64,000 nt of DNA from Eutreptiella sp. 'Long Island Sound 2002' (Eukaryota; Euglenozoa; Euglenophyceae; Eutreptiales; Eutreptiaceae). A program made the translations under genes and the position numbers. Positions within the stretch are counted from its first letter, which is position 1; each line of letters begins with the position of its first letter. The DNA is taken from contig OZ038382.1 of assembly GCA_964036045.1 (NCBI GenBank), forward strand, positions 9,000,853 through 9,064,852, in the 5' to 3' direction. The notes under the pieces are model-generated. The model was not told where the DNA came from, did not search any database, and saw only the letters and a program-made list of their open reading frames with translations. Below, in pieces: positions 1 to 12,400 of the stretch.

Positions 1-1621
1 GCCCCTTCAGGGACCCGGGGGGGCGTTTGTCATACAGTTCTCGCCAGAAGGCGCGAACTGCGAACATCACGTCGTGGGCCTCCGTGAGGACCGTTTGGGT
101 GTTGCGGACCCGCACGTTCCAGAGGCCTGACGGGCCCGGGGCCTCTACCTCTATGGCTCCCCGCACGGCTTTTCATCGCTGGGCGATGTCGGGGGCGTGG
201 CATCGCCAGAAGTCCTTGATGGCGCGCTTGCGGTCTGCCGCCAGGAGGGCGCGGAGCTGGCGAATCTCCTCCTCGAGGGCGGCTGCTTGCCTCTCCAGCT
301 CCTCCTGTAGCTGGCCCTGTGTGTTCGGGCGGAACCCGGGCGACAAACCCTGCAGCTCCTCCGTGAGCCGGAGCGCCGCCTCGGACCAGATGCCATGCCG
401 GGCCGCGTCCGCCTGTTACGCTGCCGGCGCGCGCGCTGCCAGGGTGTCATAGCGGAGGACCGCTGCCTGGAGCTGCTTTCCGCTCTCCGGGAGGTCCCCC
501 TCCGCCGGGTCCGTCCCCGCCGGGGACGGCTGCCGGCGTCCCACCACACGCGCCAGGGCGTCATGCGTCGCGTGGAGGTGTTCGAACACCTTGTCCACCA
601 CGGCCGCGGGCATGGACCCGTAGTCGTGCTGCTCTGCGGGACCCAGCCAGGGCGCCAGGGAGGGTTCATCCTGCGCGGCGGTGAACGCCGCCCACAGTCA
701 GTGTTGGACGGGTGCGGCCTCGGCGTCGTACGGGAGGAGGCGGCCCTCCGTGTGGCTGTAGGGGGTGGGCATCGCCGCGCGCCCCGCTGCGCTGAGGAGA
801 CCCGGCAGGGCCAGACGGACCGGGAGGTGGTCCGAGCCGACCACCAGGGGGTGTGCCATGCCGCGAGCCCAGACGCTTTCCCGCAGGGACCACGGCAGGA
901 GGGGCTCGTTGACCAGGAAGGTGTCCACCCTGTGCCGGGACGGGTGGAGCGTGGGGGTCATGTCCTCCTCGCCGCCTGCCGCGGCCCTTCCGAAACCGCA
1001 GGCCTCCCAGCCCGCTCGGAAATGCTCCCTGGCCGGGTTGGTGGGGACATCCATGTAGATGTTGGTGTCGCCGGCGATGACCACCGGGTGCCTCCCGCCG
1101 AGGCTGCGTGCCGTGGCATACATTTGTATGTCGGCCCAGAACGCCGCCCGTCCCGCCCACGGGGAGCAGCCTGCTTGCGGCCCGTGGACGTTGATGAGGG
1201 TGAGGCCTCCTCCGTCCGTGCGGATCTCCAGGGCCGCGGCCTTCCCGGGGACAATTTCCGTGAAACTGAGCACCTCGTGCTCCGCCACGTACTTGCTGCT
1301 GACCGCGGTGAGGAGGCCCCCCCCTCTCGAGGTGGAGGTGGCTCCCGTCTCCGGCAGCCGGCTGCTGAAGAAGGCGGTGTACCCCTTGTCCCGGAGCGCC
1401 GCGGCCACGTGCATCTCCTGTGCCCGGGTGGCGATCCCTGTTTCCTGGAGCATGATGGCAAAGCCCCCCTCCTGGGGCAGCATGCCGGTGATGAGGTGCT
1501 CCTTGTCGGTACAGGCCGCCGGCCCCCAGCGCCGCCGGAGTGTGTCCCAGAGGGACCGGTCTGGCGGCACGAGGCCGTTGCGCAGGTTCCACGAGAGGAG
1601 CCACAGGGCGTCGCCCGCCAT
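1..1621 (-). pseudogene. LINE-A copy 1 ORF2: APE-type endonuclease plus N-terminal RT (broken, partial)
   Basis: Starts at ATG 1621. The first ~305 codons are an endonuclease/exonuclease/phosphatase-fold domain that would nick target DNA for target-primed reverse transcription. Visible motifs are LLSWNLRNG (metal-binding Asn), LQETGI (catalytic Glu), IAGDTNIYMD (catalytic Asp/Asn) and the terminal GSDHLPV (Asp-His pair). A TGA at 698-700 (TGC in copy 2) and a TAA at 416-418 (TAC in copy 2) break the frame. The part after that is an RT-preceding linker with a helical, coiled-coil-like stretch. The window ends before the RT palm. It lies 12 nt after the ORF1 stop, in the same frame. Confidence 0.85.
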
Positions 1622-1633
1622 GTCCTCCTGGAG

Positions 1634-4600
1634 TCAGCTATCCCGCATCGGAATCGCCACTGGGTTCGCCGGCGCAGCCAGGGCACCCGGGTGCGCCGCA
1701 TCCGCTGAGCCCGTTCCCAGCGGGGCCCACAGGGGGGCCCGGGGGACCGGGGGAGCCAGGGGGGCCACAGGGGCCAGCCCCGCGGGGATGGACATGGACC
1801 CTGGTGGGGCCGCACCGCCGGCCCCCGGGGCCGCTCCGGGTGCCTCCTCATCTCCGTCTGCGTGGTCGGCTGCCTGGGGCGGGGGGCGCCGGGTGTACGG
1901 GGCGTGCCATGGGGACCTCCGTGCTCTCCCCTGCAGGATGTTGGTGGCCGCCTCCTTGTTGTCCGCCGGGGCTGCAGCGTGCACCGCGTGCCAGGCCAGG
2001 TGTTCCAGCATTGCCCCGCTTGCGTAGTACTTGTCTGCACACAGGGGGCATTTCGTCGGCTCCGTGGCCCCTCGCGCCGGGGGGAGCGGCACCGACTTCC
2101 GAATGGCGCCCTCTGCCGCTGGTTCGAAGGGCAGGTTGGCCAGTGGCACCGTGTGTGGTGCCAGTGTGCGGCCCGCGGCCGCCGCATCGAGGGCTCGTGT
2201 CGCGGGCGCGGGCCCGAGACCCTGGATGGCATCGCGCTGCGCGTCTGCTTGCAGCCACGTTTGCCAGTGCGTGGAGCCGATTTGGCGGTCGGGCTTGCCC
2301 CTCCATCGCAGGTCGTGGAAGGCCTGTAGCCAGTGGTACACTGCGGTCGGGACCGCCAGCTGGAGCTCTAGGTCGGCGGGGTGCACCGCTGCCGGCCACA
2401 CCCCCGGCCTTGCCGCCCGGGCGTTGTCCTTCACCCTGACCTGGAGCAGGAGTGCGTGGTGTTCGCCCTCCCGTAGCGCCTTGATGATCATGCGGGTGCA
2501 GTCTGCCACGCGGATCACGGCTTCGGGCCCCGGCAGGCGCTCGGGGTCGCAGACGACCATGTGCGCGTCCGCCGGGCTGAACATGCAGACCACCCACTGC
2601 GGGTTCTGCTGTCCCCGTTGGGCCACTGCCAGGGTAGCCGCTGGGCGGGCGTGCGTGATTGGCCCCGCGTGGAGGTCCGGGACGTCCGTGGCCCTGATGG
2701 CGTCTCCCTGCCACGCGGCCCGTAGATGCTCCTCCTGGTCGGGGCTCCACACCAGTGTGGGGGGGTTGACCCACCCCGGTTCCTGCCTCTTGTTGGGGGC
2801 GCTGACGGTGTGTAGCAGGACCGCCAGCGGCCAGGGGTCCGCCGACATATAGTAGGCCTGGGTGGGGGAATGCCCCTTGCCTGGCGGTGCTGTGCCAGAC
2901 AGTCCAGCGGCCTCCGGCCAGGACGTGCGACCGGTACCCTCCGGCGTGGCCGTGTATGATGGCCTGGTAGCCTGCCGTCTGCAGCACCAGTGCCTACCCC
3001 TGCTTAGGCCCGGATGGGGGTGTGCCATCGCCCGCATCCCAGACGCGGGTGCGCCCGCGGAGTGTGGCATGCCACGGGTCTGGTGCATCGCGCTGAGGCC
3101 CTTGTATGCTTCCCGCAATCTGCGCCGGGCCGTGGTGGTGGACGAAGCTCTCCCCGCCGTCCGCTAGCAACGCCGCCATGACGACGTACAGTTGCTCCGC
3201 CGTGAGGGGTGCCGTCGGCGCGTGCGTTGCGGCCGGCCGGCGGGGCTGCGTGTCGTGGCAGGGGACGTGGGGCAGCAGTTGCACCGGCCACGCCGCCACG
3301 GGACCCATGATGACGGCCGCGACCGCGGACGCCAGCGCCGTGCGGTCCGTTGGTCTGTACTGCCGGAGCCCCGTGGTATCTCGGGCGAGGTGCCTGCAGG
3401 CTGCCATCCAGGCCACCGCTCCGCAGTTCGTGACGTCCAGTTCGGCACCGTCCACGCCGTCGCGTCCCCTTTGTTGTACCGTGGTGGCGGTGTCGAGCGG
3501 GGGGGCCTGCTGTAGCGCCTCCGGGTCCTGCCCCGGCGGGAGGGCGGGCGGGACTGGCTGCGGGAAGTCCTGCGCGCCTCAGCGCTCCGGGTGCGTGTGG
3601 TATGGTTTTTGCCGGTGGTGTTCCGGGGCTGCCCGTGGTTGGAAGAGGAGTTGGTGCAGGTACCAGTGGCCTTCCGCGGTGGACGGGTTGCGGAGCGTTA
3701 GCCACTGTTCCACCACGCCTCCTGGGTGCGCGGCCTCGACGCGACGCTGCAACCCCAGGCGGCCTAGGCGGTTGGACGTGCCCGCGGGTGGGATGTGGGT
3801 TTGCGGGTAGAGCACCCGCAGCGGCTCCAGCGCCAGGTCCAGCACTTCGTCGTTGAGCTGCTCCGTGAGAGCCGACGCCCTGTGCAGGGCGTGGAGGACC
3901 CCGGGTGTGGGGGCCGTGAGCTGTTCGAGCACCGGCCCCGGCGGGTACCGTGCAGCCGGGTTCGTTAGCCACTCCCTGGTTGGGCTCAGTACGGCTTTCC
4001 ACACGTCCCTTGTAAAGGCGTGCTGGGGGGCCAAAGAGGGGACCATCCGTAGGAGGCGGTGGCACGCCGGCGGCGATCGCATGGGCTGTGGGGCGGCCGC
4101 TGTGATCCACCTGCACGCCGTGCCGGGTACGATCGCCCCCCATTCCACGGTCCCCATGCCCTCGGCGTGGATCAGCGCCTGGCCCTGGACCAGGGGGAAA
4201 TAGGGGCTCGAGCGCCCCTTTCCTTCCTTCCACCGTACCCAGGCGGCCCCCGCCTGCAGGCTACGGAGCAGGGCCGCGCCGGGGAGGAGCGGCTGCGGGA
4301 AAGCCCCTTTGATGGCCTGGGTGGCGTGGGCCAGGGTGCCCATGGGCAACTACCACAACGGGAGGGTCCAGGGGCCCGGCAGCGGTTGCGCCACCCCTGC
4401 GTCCCATCGCCACTCAGAGTCTGGCGGGGTGGCCGGGACCGTGCCCGTCTGCAGGAAGTGGCGTGCCTGCTTGTCGGGGTGCCGTTGGAGGGTTGCCGCG
4501 AGGCTGAGCCCCTCTGCCGCGGGTGCCACCGGGAGGCCGCCCCGGGGCCTGCGCCAGGGGTAATCCTGGTCGGCCGGCCAGGTGTGGAGGTCCCGGGCGA

Positions 4601-5297
4601 TGTCCTCCGCGGTCCCTGTGGGGGCGTCCTCTGGTGCCAGGTGCCACATGACGGCGAACACCGCCCCCGTGGAGAAGGGCCACGCCCGCGGGGGGGTGTA
4701 CACCTGGATGGTCCACTGTGGGCACGCCCGCCGCACGCGGGACGCGTGGAGCACCCCTCGGACCATGTCCGCCGCTAGGACCAGCACCATTCCCGAGGGT
4801 TCCACAATGATCCCTTCTGCGGGTCCGCCGTGGCGGCCCCGGGTGTGCAAGGCCACTGCCGCCTGTCCCGCGTGGGTGACTCGGTCGACGGCCTCCTGGA
4901 TGTTCACGCTGCCGCGCGCGGTCTCATCCAGGATCCAGCCCTGCGCCACCCCGTAGCGTAGGGCGGCGCGTGCGGCCGCGGGTTTCACCTCGGGCAGCGC
5001 TCCGTCATCGGGGCCGGGCTGGGGGTGCTGTTTGGGGCACCAGCCTTCGCCGGTGCAGTGGCCCCGTTTCCACGCGGGGCAGAGCGCGGCTACGCTGCCC
5101 GCCGGCGGCGCAGGTTCCGCGGGCGCGCCTCCCGTGGGGGGCTCCGGTACTGCCTCCAGGTCGGAGTCCGTGCCCGCGTCCCCTTGTGGGGGGTCTCCTT
5201 CGCCGTCACTGAGTCCCAGCGCCCTGATGACTTCGTGTGCTTCGTCCAGCGTCGGAGATCGGGGGCGTGTCTTGCGTGGGGCCGCGGGTTCCGCCAT
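1634..5297 (-). pseudogene. LINE-A copy 1 ORF1: zinc-finger nucleocapsid-like protein (broken)
   Basis: ORF1 starts MAEPAAPRKT at 5297. Near residue 80 is a CCCH zinc finger (CX7CX5CX3H, beginning CPAWKRGHC). Near the C terminus is a C2H2 finger (CX2CX12HX3H, CPLC...HLAWH), followed by a Pro/Ala-rich tail ending MRDS. Such fingers would bind element RNA in an RNP; that role is inferred. Breaks relative to copy 2 are TAG at 4350-4352 (TAC in copy 2), TGA near 3579, TAG near 2995 in a G-run, and a ~32-nt deletion near 2870. The middle ~700 residues match no family I recognise; a segment with HSTARQG and Gly/His-rich motifs lies at about 2,890-2,990. Confidence 0.75.
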
Positions 5298-5370
5298 TGT
5301 TGTGTCGCTGTGCCTAAGAGCAGGGGGTGGGGTGCGGATGTCCCGTGGCTGGTGTGTTGGTGCGTTGGTG

Positions 5371-8300
5371 CGTTGCTCGTTGTGGGGGTGGTGGATGGGC
5401 GTCCCCGGGGGGGCGCTTTCCAGCATTGCGAGGGGCGTCTGGTGCTAGGCGCTGTCCCTCTCCCGGCCGCCCGTCCTCTGGAGCGGGCAGCCAGGGTTCC
5501 GTGACCCAGGTGTCCCGGGCGCGGTCGGTGCTGGCGTGGGGGCCCAGCACCGGCCCCGCAGCGTGTGCCCTTGCGGGCCGGCGTTGCTCGCTGTGGGGGT
5601 GGCGGAAGAGCGCCCCCGAGGGGGGGCGCCTTCCACCATGGTGAGGGGCGTCTGAGTTCAGGCACTGTCCCTCCCCCGGCTGCCCGTCCTCTGGAGCGGG
5701 CAGCCAGGGTTCCGCGACCCGTGTGTCCCGGGTGCGGTCGGTGCGGGTGTGGGGACCCAGCACCGGCCCCACAGCGCACGCCCTTGCGTTGCTCGCTGTG
5801 GCGGTGGCGAAAGGGCGTCCCCGGGGGGGGTGCCTTCCACCATTGCGGGGGGCGTCTGGGGCCAGGCGCCGTTCCTCCCCCGACTGCCCGCCCGCTGGGC
5901 GGGCTGTTGGGGTCCGCCACCCACGTGCTGTGGGCGCGGGTGTGTGGGTGTGGGGGCCCAACACTGTCCCCTTGGCCTGCATGTCCTGCAGGGGCTGCAT
6001 GCCGCAGGGGTGGTGGGGGGCCGTCCTCGGTGGGGTGGCCTGCCACCGTTGCGAGGGGCGCCTGGTGTCAGGCGCTGTCCCTCCCTCGGCCGCCCGTCCT
6101 CTGGAACGGGCAGCTAGGGTTCCGCGGCCCGTGTGTCCCGGGTGCTGTCGGTGCAGGCGTGGGGACCCAGCACCTGCCCCACAGCGTGCGCCCTTGCGGG
6201 CCGGCGTTGCTCGCTGTGGGGGTGGCGGAGGGGCGTCCCCAGGGGGGGTGCCTTGCGCCGTTGTGAGGGGCGTCTGAGGTCAGGCGCTGTCCCTCCCCCG
6301 ACTGCCTGCCCATTTGGCGAGCTGTTGGGGTCCGCCACCCATGTGCTGTGGGCGCGGGTGTGTGGGTGTTGCGGCCCAACACTGTCCCCTTGGCCTGCGT
6401 GCCCTGTTGGGGCTGCATGCCGCGGGGTCGGTGGGGGGCCGTCCCCGGGGGGGGTGGCCTGCCATCGTTGTGAGGGGCGCCTGTTGTCAGGCGTTGTCCC
6501 TTCCCCGGCCGCCCGTCCTCTGGGGCGGGCAGCCAGGGTTCCACGTCCCGTGTGTCCCGGGTGCGGTCGGTGCGGGCGTGGGGACCCAGCACCGGCCCCA
6601 CAGCGTGCGCCCTTGCGGGCCGGCGTTGCTCGCTGTGGGGGTGGCGGAAGGGCGTCCCCGGGGGAGGTGCCTTCCACCATTGTGAGGGGCGTCTGCGGTC
6701 AGGCGCTGTTCCTCCCCCAACTGCCCGCCTACTGGGCATGCTGTTGGGGTCCGCCACCCACGTGCTGTGGGTGCGGGTGTGTGGGTGTGGGGGCCCAACA
6801 CTGTCCCCTTGGCCTGCATGCCCTGTGGGGGCCGCGTGCCGCGGGGACGGCCGGGGGCCGTCCCCGGGGGGGGTGGCCTGTCACCGTTGTGAGGGGCGCC
6901 TGGTGTCAGGCGCTGTCCCTCCCCCGGCCGCCCGTCCTCTGGAGCGGGCGGCCAGGGTTCCGCAATCCGTGTGTCCCGGGTGCGGTCGGTGCGGGCGTGG
7001 GGACCCAGCACCGGCCCTACAGCGTGCGTCCTTGCGGGCCGGCGTTGCTCGCTGTGGGGGTGGCGGAAGGGTATCCCCGGGGGGGGTGTCTTCGACCATT
7101 GTGAGGGGCGTCTGGGGTCAGGCGCTGTCCCTCCCCCGACTGCCCGCCCGTTGGGCGGGCTATTCGGGTCGGCCACCCACGTGCTGTGGGTGCGGGTGTG
7201 TGGGCGTGGGGGCCCAGCACTGTCCCCTTGGCCTGCATGCCCTGTGGGGGCTGCGTGCCGCGGGGGTGGCGGGGGGCCGTCCCCGGGGGGGGTGGCCTGC
7301 CACCGTCGTGAGGGGCGCCTGGTGTCAGGCGCTGTCCCTCCCCCGGCCGCCCGTCCCCTGGAGCGGGCGGCCTGGGTTCCGCGACCCGTGTGTCCCGGGT
7401 GCGGTCGATGCGGGCGTGGGGACCGAGCACCGGCCCCACAGCGTGCGCCCTTGCGGGCCGGCGTTGCTCGCTGTGGGGCTGGCGGAAGGGCGTCCCCGGG
7501 GGGGGTGCCTTCCACCATTGGGAGGGGCGTCTGAGGTCAGGCGCTGTCCCTCCCCCGACTGCCCGCCCTCTGGGTGGGCTGTTGGGGTCCGCCACCTACG
7601 TGCTGTGGGCGCGGGTGTGTGGGTGTGGGGGCCCAACACTGTCCCCCTGGCCTGCATGCCCTGTGAGGGCTGCATGCCGCGGGGGTGGTGGGGGGCCGTC
7701 CCCGGGGGGGCCGGCCTGCCACCATTGTGAGAGGCGCCTGGTGTCAGGCGCTGTCCCTCCCCCGGCCGCCCGTCCTCTGGAGCGGGCAGCCAGGGTTCCG
7801 CGTCCCGTGTGTCCCGGGTGCGGTCAGTGCGGGCGTGGGAACCCAGCACCGGCCCCACAGCGTGCGCCCTTGCGGGCTGGCGTTGCTCGCTGCGGGGCCG
7901 GCGGAAGGGCGCCCCCGGTGGGGGTGCTTTCCACTGTTGTGAGGGGCGCCTGGTGTCAGGCGCTGTCCCTCCCCCGGCCGCCCGTCCTCTGGAGCGGGCG
8001 GCCAGGGTTCCGCGTCCCGTGTGTCCCCGGTTGCGGTCAGTGCGGGCGTGGGGACCCAGCACCGGCCCCACAGCGTGCGCCCTTGCGGGCCGGCGTTGCT
8101 CGCTGTGGGGGTGGCGGAAGGGCGTCCCCTGGGGGGGTGCCTTCCACCATTGTGAGGGGCGTCTGGGGTCAGGCGCTGTCCCTCCCCCGACTGCCCGCCC
8201 ATTGGGCGGGCTGTTGGGGTCCACCACCCACGTGCCGTGGGCGCGGGTGTGTGGGTGTGGGGGCCCAACACTGTCCCCTTGGCCTGCATGCGCTGTGGGG

Positions 8301-9430
8301 GCTGCGTGCCGCAGGGGTGGTGGGGGGCCGTCCCCGGGGGGGGTGGCCTGCCACCGTCGTGAGGGGCGCCTGGTGTCAGGCGCTGTCCCTCCCCCGGCCG
8401 CCCGTCCCCTGGAGCGGGCGGCCTGGGTTCCGCGACCCGTGTGTCCCGGGTGCGGTCGATGCGGGCGTGGGGACCGAGCACCGGCCCCACAGCGTGCGCC
8501 CTTGCGGGCCGGCGTTGCTCGCTGTGGGGCTGGCGGAAGGGCGTCCCCGGGGGGGGTGCCTTCCACCATTGCGAGGGGCGTCTGAGGTCACGCGCTGTCC
8601 CTCCCCCGACTGCCCGCCCTCTGGGCGGGCTGTTGGGGTCCGCCACCTACGTGCTGTGGGCGCGGGTGTGTGGGTGTGGGGGCCCAACACTGTCCCCCTG
8701 GCCTGCATGCCCTGTGAGGGCTGCATGCCGCGGGGGTGGTGGGGGGCCGTCCCCGGGGGGGCCGGCCTGCCACCATTGTGAGAGGCGCCTGGTGTCAGGC
8801 GCTGTCCCTCCCCCGGCCGCCCGTCCTCTGGAGCGGGCAGCCAGGGTTCCGCGTCCCGTGTGTCACGGGTGCGGTCAGTGCGGGCGTGGGAACCCAGCAC
8901 CGGCCCCACAGCGTGCGCCCTTGCGGGCTGGCGTTGCTCGCTGCGGGGCCGGCGGAAGGGCGCCCCCGGTGGGGGTGCTTTCCACTGTTGTGAGGGGCGC
9001 CTGGTGTCAGGCGCTGTCCCTCCCCCGGCCGCCCGTCCTCTGGAGCGGGCGGCCAGGGTTCCGCGTCCCGTGTGTCCCCGGTTGCGGTCGGTGCGGGCGT
9101 GGGGACCCAGCACCGGCCCCACAGCGTGCGCCCTTGCGGGCCGGCGTTGCTCGCTGTGGGGGTGGCGGAAGGGCGTCCCCTGGGGGGGTGCCTTCCACCA
9201 TTGTGAGGGGCGTCTGGGGTCAGGCGCTGTCCCTCCCCCGACGGCCCGCCCATTGGGCGGGCTGTTGGGGTCCACCACCCACGTGCCGTGGGCGCGGGTG
9301 TGTGGGTGTGGGGGCCCAACACTGTCCCCTTGGCCTGCATGCCCTGTGGGGGCTGCGTGCCGCGGGGGTGGTGGGGGGCCGTCCCCGGGGGGGGGTGGCC
9401 TGCCACCGTCGTGAGGGGCGCCTGGTGTCA
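5371..9430 (-). repeat. Alternating A/B monomer zone of the array
   Basis: Here A and B monomers alternate, giving a 419-bp dimer period (anchors 6133, 6552, 6971, 7390, 7809). One A-A doublet lies near 7,990. A ~1,051-bp block starting near 7,390 is duplicated starting near 8,441 with few differences, so unequal exchange has acted on five-monomer units. This zone is proximal to ORF1. Confidence 0.75.
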
Positions 9431-12400
9431 GGCGCAGTCCCCCCCCCGGCCGCCCGTCCTCTGGAGCGGGCAGCCTGGGCTCCGCGACCCGTGTGTCCCG
9501 GGTGCGGTCGATGCGGGCGTGGGGACCCAGCACCGGCCCCACAGCGTGCGCCCTTGCGGGCTGGCGTTGCTCGCTGTGGGGGTGGCTGAAGGGCGTCCCC
9601 GGGGGGGGTGCTTTCCACTGTTGTGAGGGGCGCCTGGTGTCAGGCGCTGTCCCTCCCCCGGCCGCCCGTCCTCTGGAGCGGGCAGCCAGGGTTCCGCGTC
9701 CCGTGTGTCCCGGGTGCGGTCGGCGCGCGCGTGGGGACCCAGCACCAGCCCCACAGCGTGCGCCCTTGCGGGCTGGCGTTGCTCGCTGTGGGGGTGGCGG
9801 AAGGGCGTCCCCGGGGGGGTGCCTTCCACCAATGTGAGGGGCGCCTGGTGTCAGGCGCTGTCCCTCCCCCGGCCTCCCGTCCTCTGGAGCCGGCAGCCAG
9901 GGTTCCGCATCCCGTGTGTCCCGGGTGCGGTCGGTGCGGGCGTGGGGACCCAGCACCAGCCCCACAGTGTGCGCCCTTGCGGGCCGGCGTTGCTGGCTGT
10001 GGGGGTGGTGGAAGGGCGTCCCCGGGGGGGGTGCTTTCCACCGTTGTGAAGGGCGCCTGGTGTCAGACGCTGTCCCTCCCCCGGCCGCCCGTCCTCTGGA
10101 GCGGGCAGCCAGGGTTCCGCGTCCCGTGTGTCCCGGGTGCGGTCGGTGCGGGTGTGGGGACCCAGCACCAGCCCCACAGCGTGCGCCCTTGCGGGCCGGC
10201 GTTGCTCGCTGTGGGGGTGGCGGAAGGGCGTCCCCGGGGGGGGTGCTTTCCGCCGTTGTGAGGGGCGCCTCGTGTCAGGCGCTGTCCCTCCGCCGGCCGC
10301 CCGTCCTCTGGAGCGGGCAGCCAGGGTTCCGCGTCCCGTGTGTCCCGGGTGCGGTCGGTGCGGGCGTGGGGACCCAGCACCGGCCCCACAGCATGCGCCC
10401 TTGCGGGCCGGCGTTGCTCGCTGTGGGGGTGGCGGAAGGGCGTCCCCGGGGGGGGTGCCTTCCACCATTGTGAGGGGCGCCTGGTGTCAGGCGCTGTCCC
10501 TCCCCCGGCCGCCCGTCCCCTGGAGCGGCAGGCAGGGTTCCGCGTCCCGTGTGTCCCGGGTGCGGTCGGTGCGGGCGTGGGGACCCAGCACCTGCCCCAC
10601 AGCGTGCGCCCTTGCGGGCCGGCGTTGCTCGCTGTGGGGGTGGCGGAAGGGCGTCCCCGGGGGGGGTGCTTTCCACCGTTGTGAGGGGCGCCTCTTGTCA
10701 GGCGCTGTCCCTCCGCCGGACGCCCGTCCTCTGGAGCGGGCAGCCAGGGTTCCGCGTCCCGTCTGTCCCGCGTGCGTTCGGTGCGGGCGTGGGGACCCAG
10801 CACCGGCCCCACAGCGTGCGCCCTTGCGGGCCGGCGTTGCTCGCTGTGGAGGTGGCGGAAGGGCGTCCCCGGGGGGGCTGCCTTCCACCATTGTGAGGGG
10901 CGCCTGGTGTCAGGCGCTGTCCCTCCCCCGGCCGCCCGTCCTCTGGGGCGGGCAGCCAGGGTTCCGCGTCCCGTGTGTCTCAAGTGCGGTCAGTGCGGGC
11001 GTGGGGACCCAGCACCGGCCCCAAAGCGTGCACCCTTGTGGGCCGGCGTTGCTCGCTGTGGGGGTGGCGGAAGGGCGTCCCCGGGGGGGGTGCTTTCCAC
11101 AATTGTGAGGGGCGCCTGGTGTCAGGCGCTGTCCCTCCCCCGGCCGCCCGTCCTCTGGGGTGGGCAGCCAGGGTTCTGCGTCCCGTGTGTCTCGGGTGCG
11201 GTCGGTGCGGGCGTGGGGACCCAGCACCGGCCCCACAGCGTGCGCCCTTGCGGGCCGGCGTTGCCCGCTGTGGGGGTGGCGGAAGGGCGTCCCCGGGGGG
11301 GGTGCTTTCCACCATTGTGAGGGGCGCCTCGTGTCAGGCGCTGTCCCTCCGCCGGCCGCCCGTCCTCTGGAGCGGGCAGCCAGGGTTCCGCGTCCCGTGT
11401 GTCCCGGGTGCGGTCGGTGGGGGCGTGGGGACCCAGCACCGGCCCCACAGCGTGCGCCCTTGCGGGCCGGCGTTGCTCGCTGTGGGGGTGGCGGAAGGGC
11501 GTCCCCGGGGGGGGTGCCTTCCACCATTGTGAGGGGCGCCTGGTGTCAGGCGCTGTCCCTCCCCCGGCCGCCCGTCCTCTGGAGCGGGCAGCCAGGGTTC
11601 CGCGTCCCGTGTGTCCCGGGTGCGGTCGGTGCGGGCGTGGGGACCCAGCACCGGCCCCACAGCGTGCGCCCTTGCGGGCCGGCGTTGCTCGCTGTGGGGG
11701 TGGCGGAAGGGCGTCCCCGGGGGGGCTGCCTTCCACCATTGTGAGGGGCGCCTGTTGTCAGGCGCTGTCCCTCCCCCGGCCGCCCGTCCTCTGGAGCGGG
11801 CAGCCAGGGTTCCGCGTCCCGTGTGTCCCGGGTGCGGTCGGTGCGGGCGTGGGGACCCAGCACCGGCCCCACAGCGTGCGCCCTTGCGGGCCGGCGTTGC
11901 CCGCTGTGGGGGTGGCGGAAGGGCGTCCCCGGGGGGGGTGCCTTCCACCATTGTGAGGGGCGCCTGGTGTCAGGCGCTGTCCCTCCCCCGGCCGCCCGGG
12001 CTCTGGAGCGGGCAGCCAGGGTTCCGCGTCCCGTGTGTCCCGGGTGCGGTCGGTGCGGGCGTGGGGACCCAGCACCAGCCCCACAGCGTGCGCCCTTGCG
12101 GGCCGGCGTTGCTCGCTGTGGGGGTGGCGGAAGGGCGTCCCCGGGGGGGGTGCTTTCCACCGTTGTGAGGGGCGCCTGGTGTCAGGCGCTGTCCCTCCGC
12201 CGGCCGCCCGTCCTCTGGAGCGGGCAGCCAGGGTTCCGCGTCCCGTGTGTCCCGGGTGCGGTCGGTGCGGGCGTGGGGACCCAGCACCGGCCCCACAGCG
12301 TGCGCCCTCGCGGGCCGGCGTTTCTCGCTGTCGGGGTGGCGGAAGGGCGTCCCCGGGGGGGGTGCCTTCCACCATTGTGAGGGGCGCCTGGTGTCAGGCG

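Larger units (their letters stand above)
1..5370 (-). mobile_element. LINE family A, copy 1 (3' end outside window)
   Basis: Non-LTR retrotransposon read on the minus strand: leader, ORF1, ORF2 endonuclease and the start of reverse transcriptase; the rest lies beyond base 1. Its closest relative is the plus-strand copy at 41,454-47,594. The two align almost base for base but carry different stops and indels, so both are dead copies of one recent family. Relative to copy 2, this copy lacks about 43 nt near base 25 and about 32 nt near 2,870. The high-coordinate end runs straight into the 212-bp monomer array. GC content is very high, unlike the gypsy elements. Confidence 0.9.

Noticed and set aside
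395-1708. Long plus-strand frame over LINE-A copy 1
   Set aside because: It is the complement of the endonuclease gene; the translated protein is Arg/Gly/Pro-rich with no motif.
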